Program-made: the position numbers and the translations under genes
Notes under the pieces: generated by a model
The model's input: only the letters and a program-made list of their open reading frames with translations
The model's database searches: none
What the model was told of the DNA's origin: nothing
Origin: Reticulitermes speratus
Taxonomy: Eukaryota > Arthropoda > Insecta > Blattodea > Rhinotermitidae
Assembly: GCA_021186555.1 (NCBI GenBank)
Contig: JAJKFL010000427.1
Span: forward strand, 19,616,505 to 19,680,504
Length of the DNA: 64,000 bases
Direction of reading: 5' to 3'
Shown: positions 10,295 to 23,335 of the stretch, one piece after another
How positions within the stretch are numbered: the stretch's first letter is position 1
How the letters are laid out: each line of letters starts with the position of its first letter

Positions 10295-10877
10295 GCATTG
10301 TGCATACTTCTTCACTACCAATTGTACTTAGTGTCATTTCAACTGTTTGCTTTGTATTAATATGTAGATCGATTAGTGTCGTTTGACCTTGTATTTACAG
10401 TTGCAGTATATGTAAATTGCTCTATTGTGTGCTTGAAGTCAACTGATGATATAGATTTTGGTAATGATGTGTCCATATGTAAGTACTGTTCTGCTGTCTG
10501 TTATAACAATGACATATTTTATCAGCTACTGGGATACTGTTATCTGTTCTAATGTGCTGATGCATTACACTTTTCTAAAATACTTAACACTTCTTTACTG
10601 TTGTGAAGACAAATCACACCATTCCTTTGGTGGTACAAGACAGACTCCAGGGAAAAGTTTGGGTAAAGAAACACAAATCACATATTGTTTTGATTTTAAA
10701 TGCATGATGTTTTGATTATTTATAATAATGATATCACGTGAGCCACTAAAACTTAATATTTGGGATTGGAAACAAATTAAACAATTCCGTACTTGAAAAT
10801 TTACGCTCTTAAGTACAAACAATACAACAATAACATGTACAAGCTACATTATCAAACCAGTAAGAAACTGGCCTACC
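10295..10877. other. No recognisable feature
   Basis: Unassigned AT-rich sequence. Short frames show no domain. Confidence 0.4.
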
Positions 10878-11151
10878 GATCCTGGTGGTCGTGCAGTCTA
10901 AGGCGTAGGTCTGCAGCCGCTCGATTTTTGGGATCGTGATTTCCAATACCGCCGAGGGCACGGATTTTCATATCTTGTCTTTGTTGTATGTTGTGTAGGT
11001 AGCGGCCTCTGCAACGAGCTTATCACTAGTTCAGAGGAGTCCTAAGGGGTGTGCGTGCTTGCGTTTGTGTGTGTCTAACTGCGTTTGATCTAGGAACCTC
11101 AACAATGAGGCAACCTAGGCCGGAGTTGGGCTGTTACGCCACACAAAAAAA
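10878..11151 (+). mobile_element. SINE family A copy
   Basis: The plus-strand head has GTGCAGTCTAAGGCGTAGG (A box region), but the B box is damaged. The body keeps TGTTGTGTAGGTAGCGGCCTC, CAGAGGAGTCCTA and GAGGCAACCTAGGCCGG, and it ends GGGCTGTTACGCCACACAAAAAAA, an A-rich tail. It lies directly against a LINE-a tail that runs in the opposite direction. Confidence 0.82.
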
Positions 11152-11164
11152 GAACGTAGGTCTA

Positions 11165-11650
11165 TCTAACTAATTCCATGGAGCACAGTCCCTTTTGAGA
11201 AGCTAGTAGGTCTTTAGTCAGTTAAGAATTTCCCCGCATTTTATGGAATCTGAAGGTTTATTGCCGCACTTACAAAAGCTCGCTACCTGTCCCTATCCTG
11301 AGCGAGATAAATCAAGTCTATCACCCCATCCCACTTTATAGAGATCCATTGTAACATTATTCTCCAATCTACGCCTAGGTCTTCCAAGTTGTCTCTTTCC
11401 CGCAGGTTTCCCCACCAAGTACCTGTATGCAACTCTCCTCCTCCCCATACGTGCTACGTCAGCCGTCCATTTCATTCGTCTTTATTTATTCACCCACATA
11501 ACATTTGGTGAGGAGTACAGATCATAAATCTCCTCATTATGTAGTTTTCTCCACTCCCATGTTACCTCATCCCTCTTAGGCCCGAATATCTTCTTCAACA
11601 CCCTATTCTCCTACACCCTAAGCCTATGTTCCTCCCTCAATGTGACAGAC
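11165..11650 (-). pseudogene. LINE-a 3' fragment
   Basis: Minus-strand C-terminus of the LINE-a polyprotein: WTADVARMGRRRVAYRYLVG, KPAGKRQLGRPRRR, ENNVTMDLYKVGWGD, followed after a frameshift by the LxxSGQG and LRVP-like region and the short tail at 11165-11240. Upstream text to 11650 matches the VLKKIFGPKRDE-type segment in other frames. The copy is 5'-truncated and collinear with 3735-4210 and 39960-40400. Confidence 0.83.
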
Positions 11651-13301
11651 GAAGTTTCTACTCACAAATTTCATTTACGTATTTTTAGGTAGAACTGATT
11701 TCACTACTACAAACACAGTGCCTTCACTCAGTCGTATTCACGACCTACACAGTCCTCACTGTTATCAACAACATGCTCACAACAAACATATTTGTCGCAT
11801 TATACCACGGTAATTTGTGTTCTGTTTTTCGAAGAGGGGCAAGACATTCAACTGTCTTGTTGATTTCTTTGCTCAGCATGAGACTGGCTTTTCATGCTGC
11901 TGGCTTGGCGTTTCATTTTGCCTTGGTTTTCTTAAGGGAAGCGGCCAATGATAATTTGCTTTCTGTGAATCAGCTACTCAGACATATTCAGTCCAAAGGT
12001 CTTCAGGGAAATTCTGTGCTGTTTTCTCTCACTGTCTCCAACAAGTAGACAATCTCTGTGTTTTCAGTATATGTGACGACTGAGAAAGTTCTGTAAAGCT
12101 ATAGTCTGTTGTTAGGTTTTTATATGAAGCAGAAGAAGGGGCAGTTACCCTTTCAGCCACAGTGTCAGTACAGCAGATGAACACGTATAAGCTCCCTATG
12201 CTGCTTTTCCCTCACTGACATAAGCAGCATATCCTCAGCCTCACTGCCTTAAAATTCATGCTCACATTCCTCAAAATCTCCCAGAAACTTTTTTCAACTG
12301 CTCTTATTCTGTCTTATAAACCGTCCTATAATGTCAAACACCTTTATACAGTATAGTTTATATGTAGCAAATATTCTAATATAATAATAAAATAATTAAG
12401 TACATTGATAAATTATATCAAAAAGATATTCACATATAACTGAACTTATATTCAAGACTGGAAACTTCAACGCCAGTGTTGTGGTGGTGTTAGAGATTAT
12501 CGAGCTAGAGAAGCAGCGCCTGCCCTGTTAAGACGGCTGAATGGCAATTAGTGGTTCCTATGGAGATGTACAATAGTCGTGATGATGTGAAGTTACACCG
12601 GAGCCCAACTCTTACTAACGTGCCATCTCATGACATTGTGCTAAAATATATAGGCTGGGGGCTCAGAAAACCCATCAGAATCACGAATGAAGTATTTTTT
12701 TTTCCTGATTATCATCTATTTCCACTTTGCAACCTAAAATTTCCAAATTAATTTCTGTTAATAAGAATACGTGGACCGGGTTGCTTTAATGTGTTTAAGA
12801 ATATATGTGTACACGTATTTTCAAAAGTGTGGCCTCGTCCTACAATGGACACTGTCCCTTATATTCTCCATTCATTTCGTTTTTATTATTCAAAATTGGT
12901 GGATTCTGTTTAATGTGTTTATGTACAGTACAATGGTACAGTATACTATTTGTTTATTCGTGTTTTTGTACAGTTTTGGTGGTATGGTAAATTATGTTTA
13001 TATTAGTGTATATATGTACAGTGTTAGTGGTATGGTATGTTATAAGTACAGCTGTGTTGAAGTGTATTACTAATGGTATGGATTGCTCTCTGTATATACC
13101 TCTCGCCGTTTCTGAAAATTTCTACTGTGTATCTTACCCCCTGTCGAGAAAAATCAGGAGCTCCAACTCTTTTGGTAAAGGGCCACATCCTTTATTGTGG
13201 GATGCTCCGCGAGTCGCACTTGTAAAAATACAGTAAGAGGTATGCCAAACCGCCTAAATTATTGTATAATTTTTACAGCATGTAATTTCAAATGTGTGCC
13301 T
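11651..13301. other. No recognisable gene
   Basis: Open frames of up to 100 codons lie in low-complexity GT-rich sequence and show no domain. An imperfect local tandem repeat occurs at 12900-13075 and is listed separately. Confidence 0.4.
12900..13075. repeat. Imperfect tandem repeat, about 50-bp unit
   Basis: Three diverged units each contain GTGT-TAT or TTT, a GTACAGT core, then GGTGGTATGGTA or a close variant. The open frames here, rich in V, Y and F, are a by-product of this GT-rich repetition. Confidence 0.5.
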
Positions 13302-13562
13302 ATCCCAGTGGCCGTGCGGTCTAAGGCGTGGGTTTGCGGCCGCTCGCTTACTAGGATCGTGGGTTCGAATTCCACCGGGGCATGGATGTCTGTCTCTTGT
13401 GAGTGTTGTGTGTTGTCAGGTAGAGGTCTCTGCGACGGGCTGGTCCCTCGTCCAGAGGAGACCTACCGACTGTGGCGTGTCTAATGTGTGTGATCGTGAA
13501 GCCTCGAAATGAGGAGGCGTAGGCACCCGAAAAGGGGCTGTTGAGCCATTGGAAAAAAAAAA
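13302..13562 (+). mobile_element. SINE family A, full length
   Basis: The plus-strand head is well kept: GCCGTGCGGTCTAAGGCGTG (A box) and GTGGGTTCGAATTCCACC (B box). The body contains GTGTTGTGTGTTGTCAGGTAG, CAGAGGAGACCTACC and GAAGCCTCGAAATGAGGAGG, and ends GGGCTGTTGAGCCATTGG followed by ten A. The flanks TTCAAATGTGTG (left) and TTCATATGTAGT (right) may be a worn target duplication. Confidence 0.9.
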
Positions 13563-13907
13563 TTCATATGTAGTCGCGGACCACATAACGCAACTTGGCC
13601 CACCGCTGGTTGACACCCCTGATACAGATGACGGTTGCCCACATTTTGTTGTATTTCCTGTTCTTATTCAGTACAGGCACAATATAAAAAAACCACAATA
13701 TGAATATTCAACACCTGATAACTTCGAATTTAATATAATTTCACTTTTGGCGTCTTTTTAATTTCTACATAACTCCCATCGATTTATTCACAAATAAATT
13801 TTCCGTTCTTCCCTCACGTTTTTCTTAGGTTCTAATGAAAGTTTCTTGATTAACTGTACAAGAGATCAATCTTCTGTTTGAATAAAGATAAAGTTCATCC
13901 TAGAACA

Positions 13908-14103
13908 GGCCACGAGTGCGCAGAGGGGGAGTAGATTTATAGCTGTATTATTTCTTTAACGTCGGCTGTACGTGGGGGTGGGTAATCAACGTCACGCCTC
14001 GGCCGCTTTACCCCCGGGAAAGAGACCAAGTACCCATTTTACAGGTAGCTGGGTGGGCCCCAGCCGTAGCGAGTCGCTAAACCGACTACGTTATGCCGGC
14101 CCA
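13908..14103 (-). mobile_element. SINE family B copy with internal deletion
   Basis: Minus-strand head TGGGCCGGCATAACGTAGTCGG at the right end, joined after about ten bases of head to CTGGGGCCCACCCAGC. Relative to 8769-9027 it lacks roughly 60 bp covering the B box. The remaining body (GGCCGAGGCGTGACG, CCCCCACGTACAGCC) is collinear. Confidence 0.8.
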
Positions 14104-16249
14104 CCTTCTCTGTTTATATTAAATAAAATTTATAAACAATGTCAAAAACTATAAATAACATATCCACTTATATTTGTTATCACTAGGATTACAGTGACAG
14201 CTGTGGGTAATTGTGACTAAACCGGTTAAGAGTTATCAATGGTCCCGTTAGATTAACATCTAAGGGAGGGTGGCCTGCAGAAGAAAGGAATGTACATCAT
14301 TCACGGAATTCTGAAATTCTCATAGAATACTAAATTAATATCATTATTTAATTTCATCTGATACAATATAAACAGAACTTATCACATACACTATGACCAC
14401 AAAGGAAGAAGGAAAATAAATGGGCAAAATTTAAATACATAAATAAGCAGGTAAAAGTGGTAACAAATATTTTCGAAACACGAAGGTGAAAGTACCTTAT
14501 AAATTCAACAATACATTTCCGGAAAATGTCAAATATCCAAAAATCAACAAGATAAATAAAAAACTGCGACCTATGAAAGACAAATGCAGGATAAGTGAAC
14601 AATTACATATATAAAAGACAATTTTCTAAGACACACACATTAGACGTTAGAGAGAAAAATCGAAGAACGCTAAACATAAACTAGAACCTGGAAACAAATG
14701 TGATACTACTCAGTAAATACTTGAGGTCGCACAAACACCTGAAAAATGTTGTCTGTTAATATATATATATATATATATATATGTACATATATATGGAAGA
14801 TTTGTATTTGTAAATATGGCAAGGGTCATTCAATTCTGAATGAGTAACGTACTTCTAATGTGAAGGCCTTGTTCGTCTTTGTAATGGAAGATGGGAATGG
14901 TGGGATGTTCGATCACAACGACCACGGTAACTACAGGACTATACTTGAAGTGTATACCTTTGATTCCGCTCCGTGAGCGCGTAACGGAGCGTCACGCTAA
15001 AGACGGAATACACACATACCTTCACAGCACGATAACCCAAAACAATCCTACAACTTCAAGACAAGTAATATCTAGACGTGTTTCTGGGTGGCTACACATA
15101 CACTTAACTAAGTGGCACAGTGTAAAACTGTATTCTAAACTGAAGCACTGAAAAATGAATCACATAAAACAGTGTGACAACGTGTACTGTCCATAATTAC
15201 ACTCCAAAATGAGTACAGCATTGAACTAACAGTGCAGATTCAACAATAAAAATGCGTGACATTGTATTAATGCTAGTAAGAGAAAGAAAAACAACATGTA
15301 CTGGCAAATGTAATCCAAAATAATCCAAAATATTGCAACTAATAAATATGTGAGGGACCACTAGCCAAGATAAAAATTTTAATGTACTTAAATACTGAAA
15401 ACCGATAATTAAGCGTTCATCCCTACATGCCCGAATATATATATGAGTAATATATATATATATATTGCAATTCCCTATACGGAATAGTAGTAAGTTCCAA
15501 ATATAATATGAACAAAGCTAACGTTAGAGATACTCGGGATAATGCTAAAGGAGCGCTAAAACGCGTATTTACGACTATTTATGACATACATATGCGAAAA
15601 TGGCTGGTGGCAAAAATAAATATCCCTCTGTTTCGATACATGATTTTCATTTGTTTATTTTCGATTTATTTATTATTAAAGGCGACATATTGAAAGGTTC
15701 ACAACGTGACTGATCTCTGACATTTTGACATTCGAATAACGTTCACTGAGTCACAACTCACATAATCAACATGAAATCTATAATTAGAATTAAAATAAAT
15801 GTTTCACAGTAAACTAACACAACACCATTTGTCGTATGTCGAATCTGGAAGTATAAAGTGTGTTGTAAAAACGATAAGTCATGGGAAAGTTAAAATCTAA
15901 CAAGGGATAAAAGACAAAGGAAAAATGACGTCAACACACAAGAAATAAAGCACGAGGAAAAAGAAACTGCTGGGAGAAGGGAATATTTCCATTTTAATTT
16001 AGATAATTCTGCAAGTTATTGCAACCCTTCAGAACATGCCAGCGCTTAACAGGTTACTGACTAGTCAAAGAAATTAAACAGCGACTTAAATCATTACTAA
16101 CTGAGATATAAATTAACTGACAACTACGGTGAATTTCGAGTAACGTTAATCAAATTGCTGTTATCGATACATCGTTCATCTCTATGAACAGACTTAACTC
16201 TAAGAAGCAAACACTGATTTGTTCTTACTTATCATCAAATTCGGGTTAC
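14104..16249. other. AT-rich stretch with two AT microsatellites
   Basis: No gene or long repeat was recognised. (AT)n tracts lie at about 14759-14794 and 15434-15467. Open frames are short and unassignable. Confidence 0.5.
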
Positions 16250-16768
16250 ACAAGTCAGCCAATGTACGTATAACGTAACATTGAGTTGCTTTCGTGTAAC
16301 CATTGTTGCCGTGGAAAAGTAGTATTTCATATTCTGAGTGTGTCTGTAGCCTTAGTTATCCAGCATGCAAAGTGCATGATCCGTATTATATTACCATCTG
16401 TTGCCTGTCCGGCTCTACCAAATTTTTCCACATTACCTCATAAACGGCACGATTTTAGGAAAAAACGTTTATTGGACATAAATTGGGTACTTTGATTTTT
16501 TCTACAACTTTTGTCTGAAACACTTCTTATTCTAAGATGAATTCAGCGAGATATTATCAAAAATGTACATAGGCTTTACGTAAAATACTCGTCATTCTTG
16601 TCAGATTTTAATTAAACTTGAATTTTCTCGACAGATTTTCGAAAAATACTCGCATATCAAATTTAAAAAATATCCCTCCATTGAGAGCTGGGTTGTTCCA
16701 TGCGGAAGGACAGACAGAAGGACATGAAGCTAATAGTCGCTTTTCGTAATTTTGCGAAAGCGCCTAAA
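16250..16768 (+). repeat. Unclassified interspersed repeat R1, copy 2
   Basis: Collinear with 2329-2858 in the same orientation. Shared blocks include CCAATGTACGTATAACGTAAC, CCTTAGTTATCCAGCATGCAA, CCAAATTTTTCCACATTA, TCAGATTTTAATTAAACTTG, CTCGACAGATTTTCGA, the GGACAGACAGAAGGAC tract and AATAGTCGCTTTTCG. Similarity is roughly 80 percent by eye and stops on both sides. Confidence 0.72.
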
Positions 16769-16840
16769 AACTGAATAATATGTTATCCCATAACATACAT
16801 CGCACTCGGCCGCATACATTAATCAATTTATGTACTATAC

Positions 16841-17283
16841 CAGTGGTATTCAACCTTTTTTGTTCGCGTATATAATTTCTCTTCAAATTTGTACCCCCAA
16901 AGTTGTTGGTGCATAATTCAAGTTATACATAGTCTATAATCTACATCTAAAATAAGTTAAATAAATTACATCCAAATAATGTATCAAATAATAAGTTTTA
17001 AATGAGAAAAGGGAGAGTCAAACTATTAAATAACAAATATATTTTATGCACTATGTGGAATAAAAGGAAACTAGCCGCCCAGATAAGAAGGAGAGAGAGA
17101 AAAAAATGGCGCTCCAAAATCGCATGTCCTTACGTCCGGGTCTCTTGTGGCTAACCCTAAATCTGACCCTGATTATTCAGTGTTTATCATGAAATAATAT
17201 ATTAATTTTTTTAATTTTACGTAACCCCTAAGATGTCTTCGCGTACCCCCGGGGGTACGCGTACCCCAGGTTGAATACCACTG
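16841..17283. mobile_element. Nonautonomous hAT transposon with 8-bp target duplication
   Basis: The ends are inverted repeats: CAGTGGTATTCAACCT at the left, and the reverse complement of the right end also begins CAGTGGTATTCAACCT. CAGTGG(T)-type termini and an 8-bp duplication are hallmarks of hAT elements. The flanks are TACTATAC at 16833-16840 and CACTATAC at 17284-17291, a 7 of 8 match. The 443-bp interior has no transposase. A 20-bp perfect palindrome centred in GCGTACCCCCGGGGGTACGC lies at 17241-17260 close to the right end. Confidence 0.9.
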
Positions 17284-18429
17284 CACTATACCATATACCC
17301 TGTTATTACACAGCGACAAAGCAGCTGTATATATTGATCGCTTTTGCACTATACCGTATAATATTGCTTTATAAATAAGTAGCTATGTATTGGTTGCTTG
17401 TTGAACTGCACAGCGAGTAAGCACCCATGTGTAAACACTATTTCGTGCATATGCTCCTATGAATTACCGTACAAACAAACAAACAAATTGGAAACACAAG
17501 GATTCTATATGTTAAGAATCGTTCCCACAATCGGTGTATTTGACAAATATGCCAATAATTGTACGGTTTACAAGGACTCTAGTGAATAATTATCGTAATT
17601 TTTCCAAGACTGGTTTCTCGGACAAATATTCTTATCGGGGTGCACTTGACAGGTGCGTGTATTGCCACTCAACGCAGCGAAAGATACTGATTGTCCACAC
17701 ATGTCACCTTTCTGCTTTTCAAGTATGAACGTGTCGTGGAGACCTGAAACACGTCTCGATATTACAAGTGAATAATCACTGTCGTTTCCTTTGACGTGCG
17801 CCACATTTACCGACAGTCGGTGGCATGGCATATATGTGTGTAAAGATGCACGTTTGCAACGACCTGGCAAGTAGCCAAAAGTGACCAAGGTTTTACAAAT
17901 ATACTACACGTGGGAACACGGCTTTTTGTCATTTGTTCACTGAGGTGTGCATCAATTGCACTACAGTGTGTGCAATACATTTACTAACGCAGCCCTCTCC
18001 ATTGCAGTCCATGTTACACACTTTACTTAACTTAACTTTACTTTACTTAACTTTATACTTTAAAGCACAATGATTATTAGTGCGGTTTTTCATTACATAA
18101 ATAAACTAAGAATCTTGTTCGTTTCCTAAAACGAAGCCAAACAGTTCTGTAACCATTTGGTCCACGACTGCTTTCTTTGCAGCGAGAAAAGGAATCTTTG
18201 GGAAACCAAAAGAGACAAGAAACGCATTTTAGGCAAGCATTCACTTATTACATTCATCAGATTTCAACATGGCAGGGTCGTAGGTTTGAAAGCACATTTA
18301 CAAAATGTAAGAAAATTCTTTCCGTTAGTTTGAATGCACAACTAAGCTCTGTAACTTTGACTGTCCCACGTATTCTTACAAATTCCAGCCATGTCTTATT
18401 TCTGTCGTACCCATTGCAATATAACACCT
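17284..18429. other. No recognisable gene
   Basis: Unassigned. A low-complexity ACTTAACTTTACTT tract lies at 18024-18062. Frames of about 60 to 106 codons show no domain. Confidence 0.45.
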
Positions 18430-18640
18430 AAGCTCCATTTGCCTATTGACTCTTTTCCAACAAAACATAATTTCAGAGGACCCCAAAGGTATAAGTCAGA
18501 AGGAATGAGGTCCGGTGACTGCAAGGGCCACAGAACTGGTTCTTCTCGTCCCAACCATTGACCAGGGCAATGAGAGTCCAAACATTGTTTCAAGCCGTGA
18601 GAATTTTGTCGTGCTTAGCTGAACACAATGACTAGAAAGC
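18430..18640 (-). pseudogene. IS630/Tc1-mariner-type transposase fragment, catalytic C-terminus
   Basis: Minus-strand translation contains LDSHCPGQWLGREEPVLWPL, then QSPDLIPSDLYLWGPLK. This corresponds to the 'PPRSPDL-P-D-FLWG' block of an insect IS630-like DDE transposase, which includes the third catalytic acid (kept here in PSDLYLWG). Only about 70 codons are recognisable. The upstream catalytic regions are absent or beyond recognition, and no inverted repeats were found. A related fragment lies at 44380-45650. Confidence 0.72.
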
Positions 18641-19390
18641 GTGTTGAGGAGTGAAAGTTTTAATCCACTTATTCCTGGACACAGCACTAGATAGAGGTGA
18701 AAGGTCAGCTTCACAATCTGATCGCGTTAGCCCTGTACCAAATGGGTAGAAGACTTGGTCAGCCCAACATCCCATCTGCTCGCTGTGGAACAAAGAAAAA
18801 TCCTGTTCGGCTGGGAGTCGAAACCCCAGTCTTTGGCTGTGCTACCCGTAACCTGGTCACTGTATTCATTGCGCTCTTATAAGTTTATAACAGCAAAAGA
18901 GCTTGTGCAAACAGAGCGGTGTTAATCTGCCAGCTGTTCTACAAATAGGCCACAGGTCTGCCGCTAACTATTACAGTTGAAATATTCTTGAAGATTTATC
19001 GAATTGTAAATCAATGGCAACTCGCCCGTGGGAGGGGAAATAATGGCTCCGAGTGGGAGAGATTTAACTCTGAGATTGTTAATATAATTTTCAATCGCCA
19101 GACAACACATTGCCGCAGTAAGGGCGAGTCCTTGTGACCAGTCTGCGCTTATTTTAAAATGCTGTATCGATGTGTAACGTGCGGTTGAAAAATTCCCTTT
19201 ATATTTTAATAAAGGTAAAGATTATGTCCAAGGTTCAAATACCTTGAATTCTTTAACAGGTACGTCTACCAGAATGAAGAATAGTCATGGATGTGGGTAA
19301 GATAAGACACATAAAGTTAATAATAATTCTTTCAAATAACCTTTCCTGACATCCTAAACTCTAACATTTGTTTTTAAAAGCGTTAATTTA
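18641..19390. other. No recognisable gene
   Basis: Unassigned. A minus-strand segment near 18790-18850 has a B-box-like GGTTTCGACTCC and might be a worn SINE head, but no family body follows. Confidence 0.35.
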
Positions 19391-19437
19391 CCAATTCCAT
19401 AGAGAATAGTTCTTCTTGAGAAACTGGCAATCGCTTA
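19391..19437 (-). repeat. LINE-a terminal tail fragment
   Basis: CAATTCCATAGAGAATAG then TTCTTCTTGAGAAACTGGC corresponds to the last bases of LINE-a as at 3735-3770 and 40360-40400 (reversed). This is a very short 5'-truncated insertion or remnant. Confidence 0.55.
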
Positions 19438-20961
19438 TCTTTATATACTCGGGCCAGGGAAAGAATAAACACGGCTGTTATATGGTTGGGTGTGCCGACT
19501 GCTCTACCACATGACACAACTCACCCCCTGCTAACACCAACAACAAACCAAGAAAGCAAGGAAAAAGAAAGATAGCCATAATAAAAGTGACAGAAGTTGG
19601 AAGTAGAGGTACATAAACGTAAGAGGAAGATAATCTGCCTGCTTTGTCGTTGATCTGACTGCATTTCGTCATTTAGAGAAAACCCAAGTTTCGGCAGCAT
19701 GTTTCTACAGCCAACACTTGGTCTTACACCTTGCGTAATATTTCTTCACATATTCCCCGTATGCAGAACAGTTGTTCGTCCCCTGCCAAAGGTCCGAGCT
19801 GGAGAATCACCGTATATCAGCTATCAGTGACTGCTTCTTCAATACAGCCGCATCTGTAACACATCTCTTTGCCACCTCACTCACGGATCAGCGGTTGGAG
19901 GACCCGCCATGCTGTGGTGATACGGGACCCACTTAAACCTGGAAGGCCCTGTGACCACTATAAATGTCCGTCCGGATTTAACACTAAGAACTCTGCATTT
20001 TGCGCACACGTTGTATTTATGGATTCCTTACGCTTCTTACATGAAAATTTATTTCCCTCTACATCACGCACTTGTTTTACACCCTAGTTGTTTTCTTGAT
20101 ACAGGGGCGTAAATCAAAAATGATATTCCGATAAGAAATAATGGAATAGATAGGAGTTAGCGTAATAGAGCGCAGGCAACCAAGTACGTTAAACCGAAAA
20201 TCAGAGGGTGTAAATTAAGTAGTTGTGTATATTGACAAGGGACATCAAAGCAAAAAGGCGTGAAAAAAATGGGGCGTAAAACAAGGGCTACATATCTAGT
20301 GTTCACCGGCTTTTCAATGGATGCACGCTGAGTTCTTCGCGAGGTACAAATTAAATCTTTATATATAAATAACATACATTTTAGCCTTCAACGTGCTCTT
20401 GAAGTGCCAATTCGCATCAACACTCTCAAACCTGAAACTCAAATAAATGATATAGAAACGAGTTCTTCCCGCACAGAAGACACACTGTGTCTCCATTGCA
20501 GTGACCAAACGTTTAATGTGTTTAGGGACATAATCGCCTTCTTTAGAATCATAAGAACGTAAGTATAATTGTGTGAGTAAAAATTAGAGTGTTTTAACTT
20601 TAAAGCAGGTGGCACATATAATTGGCACTAGGCTTTAAAGAAAACTCAAGGTCTATAAAATCAAATAGCTTTATTACACGGAATATGTATAACATTACGT
20701 TTATTACACTTCACTTAACACATGGTTTTTCTGACGCAAGAGCTTCGACCTACACAATATCATCGTCACTGTTGCCACCATTGCTTATATTAGCTATAAA
20801 CGTGTGCCAAATTGTCATGTAGAAGCATATACACAGCCCACACTCTCTTTTGTGTCTATGGCTGCGATCTAACGTGTGTTGCAACTTTTATTACCTTTAT
20901 TAATGAAAATTTTAGACAAATTTATAATAGCACTGATACAAAGCCAATAAAGCATTGGCAG
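19438..20961. other. No recognisable gene
   Basis: Unassigned AT-rich sequence. No domain, repeat or RNA motif was recognised. Confidence 0.4.
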
Positions 20962-21006
20962 CAACACTGAAGATGACTTTCTATAAGTCGAAGTGCGTAG
21001 ACATGT
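20962..21006 (+). ncRNA. Hammerhead-like ribozyme motif (HHR-4)
   Basis: Plus strand: CTGAAGA at 20967-20973, stem II GACT/AGTC around TTCTATA, then GAAG instead of GAAA, TGC and GTA at 20997-20999. Core and stem II are clean, but the final A of GAAA is changed and stem I is weak. Confidence 0.5.
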
Positions 21007-22887
21007 CAATAAACTCTGTATGGAGGGGAGTTAGTTGGTATTATAAAACTGTAAGTATTATTAAAAGCTGTACGACAATGAGAATTGTAAGGTATGTTTT
21101 AAAGGGTTAATTATAACTTATTCAGTGACGTCATAAAATACTGTAATCTGATTGGTATTTTAAGGATAACGAAGCATATGTTTTCCATTTAAAGCCCAAA
21201 GTAACATCTACTGTAACATTAAAATCTCCGCTTTTGTCCACACACACATTACACTTATGATTCTGAAAAAAAAAAAACAGTAGTCATTTCTCCAAACAAC
21301 ATTAGCTTACTGGTCCTTATATTGGAGACTGTCTGTGTCCTCTGTGGTATATGAAATAAACTGTTGTATACAATTCCGACGAATCCAAACTTCAAAGTTT
21401 TAAACCAAATTAATGCAGGCAAATTTGAACTCACTCAGTGCCTGCGGGATTATAGTCTGTTCAAGAACAAATGCAGACTCGTAGCTTAACGTTTATTACA
21501 AAATGTCGATCTTAATTTTATTTTTATCTGTATAATACTTCATGTGTGTACTATACAATAAGTTGAATAATATACACAGTAGACGCATTCCGCACTCTAG
21601 CTTATGTAAAAGAAACACAACATGTCGGAATATGGGTCTGTTTTCGTTATCAGATAAAATTACTAAATGATGCCCTTCAGAGCCAACTAGATAGGTCTCA
21701 TCTACAGACTGACATGTACTCGACAGAGACTTAAGATACCTAATGAAATGTGTTTCTACAACAAAAAGAGAAGAAATATGAATGTGTACATTTTAATAAC
21801 AAACTTTCAGTAACACCTAACCTAACAACTATTATGTTACAGGCCCAATAATTAACACCGCGGACTGACTGAGCTTGCCACCTCTGCTGCACTTTTTCAG
21901 TTGTTTAAAGGCGATTAGTAGGATATAATGTGCGGAATCGAGACAGATGCGAAAGAAAGCGGCTCGGTACTGACACGGAACTAAGGTAATTGAGGAAGAG
22001 CATGCAGGACGAATTCAATCTGGGATTCCTCCTCCCTCAGAGTGAGACGCATTACTGCTGAATTAGCAATGTTAGTATATAGGATGTCACTTTCATAAAG
22101 TCGTGTTACTTCGAGGAACTTATGCGACGTCAAATGATACATTAACACTTGGTTACTAGATTTCTGAGAAATGGAAGAATGATGGGTCAGGGGCGCCTTA
22201 GTGATGTTACATTACATCGGCGTCTGAAAGTTGGTGTAAACAGATATTTTAAAGACAATAGCTGGTGCTTGCCAGGGGTTCAAATAAAGTCCTCTAGAAT
22301 ACGTCAGATATCTTTCTTTCATAATTTTTTTAATCTCGTGATGGAACAAGATTTTATTTATGTGGAACTTCGAAAACGTTTGAAGAGCAAAAACCAAAGC
22401 CACGATCTGTGAAAGCAGTTCAATTGATATAACATTGAGGAAGAACCACAGAACGCATCAGACCATAATATGAAGACAGTTCAATGGAGACTATCAATGA
22501 TAACACGTACAAACATGCAATACAAATTATGGCATCGACAATATCGTAAATGGAGTGTATAGGAAGTATACAGAAAGCGAGAAATTAAACGAGGCTCAAA
22601 CCCTAATTGCTAGCAGCAACACACACGTTTCATATTAACGAGTGACTACTACTGAATGTGATTGGAGATGTGAAAATTAGGGCATGAATACAGACGTAAT
22701 ACAGGTGTATGAGGAACTGCACTGAATAATTAATTAGGAATTGGTATATAATAAATTCAATATTAAAATACTAAAACTGGTTTCTGGTTTTATATTCAAA
22801 TATTTTTCTTTTATTGCTTTATATACACGTTAGACAGGCTCTTATAAACACGGATATGAAACGTATTTATATAAATACTGGCCTATT
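21007..22887. other. No recognisable gene
   Basis: Unassigned AT-rich sequence. An A run lies near 21268. The 87-codon frame near 22149 has no recognisable domain. Confidence 0.4.
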
Positions 22888-22930
22888 ACACTGAGGATGA
22901 TCCCGTGAGAATCAAAACATGTATAATTTC
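22888..22930 (+). ncRNA. Hammerhead-like ribozyme motif (HHR-5)
   Basis: CTGAGGA (fits CTGANGA) at 22891, stem II GAT/ATC, AAAA in place of GAAA, then CATGTA with the ACATGT palindrome. Stem I is poorly kept (ACA upstream, TAATT downstream). Confidence 0.45.
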
Positions 22931-23335
22931 TTGTGTTAAAATGTGCAGTAAAAAGTAGTTTTTCTTTATAAATGCACAGTATGAAAGCTGCAAGATATAA
23001 TTACAAGCTGATTACTCTATATAATCTTAACAAAAGACATTCCATAGCTTTTCTTAAATTATGTACAAGATTGAGCCAGTCAAAGAAACGATTTTTATCC
23101 AAAAACAACAATTGTTTTTAAATAAAATTGCTGTTTCAACCCCTAAAGGTCACGATCAGGCATGAATGTGTAAAGGCCTGTGGTGAACGTTTAAAATTTT
23201 ATTTATATCTTCCTTACAAATTATACTTATTATAAATTTTATATTACTTTCACCGTGCATTTTCACTCACTATTCAGTTCACCAACAAGTGCACAAACAC
23301 AAACTACTTTTACAGTTTATTAGTAACGTTGTATT

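Noticed and set aside
12771..13073. 100-codon frame resembling a membrane protein
   Set aside because: Hydrophobic appearance comes from GT-rich, imperfectly tandem sequence; overlapping frames look the same.
13302..13380. Possible functional tRNA gene (A and B boxes)
   Set aside because: The same head with a shared non-tRNA body occurs six times; it is the 5' part of SINE A. The other tRNA-like heads were treated likewise.
17735..17790. GAAACACGTCTCG as a hammerhead 3' half
   Set aside because: No CTGANGA-like core or stem II upstream.
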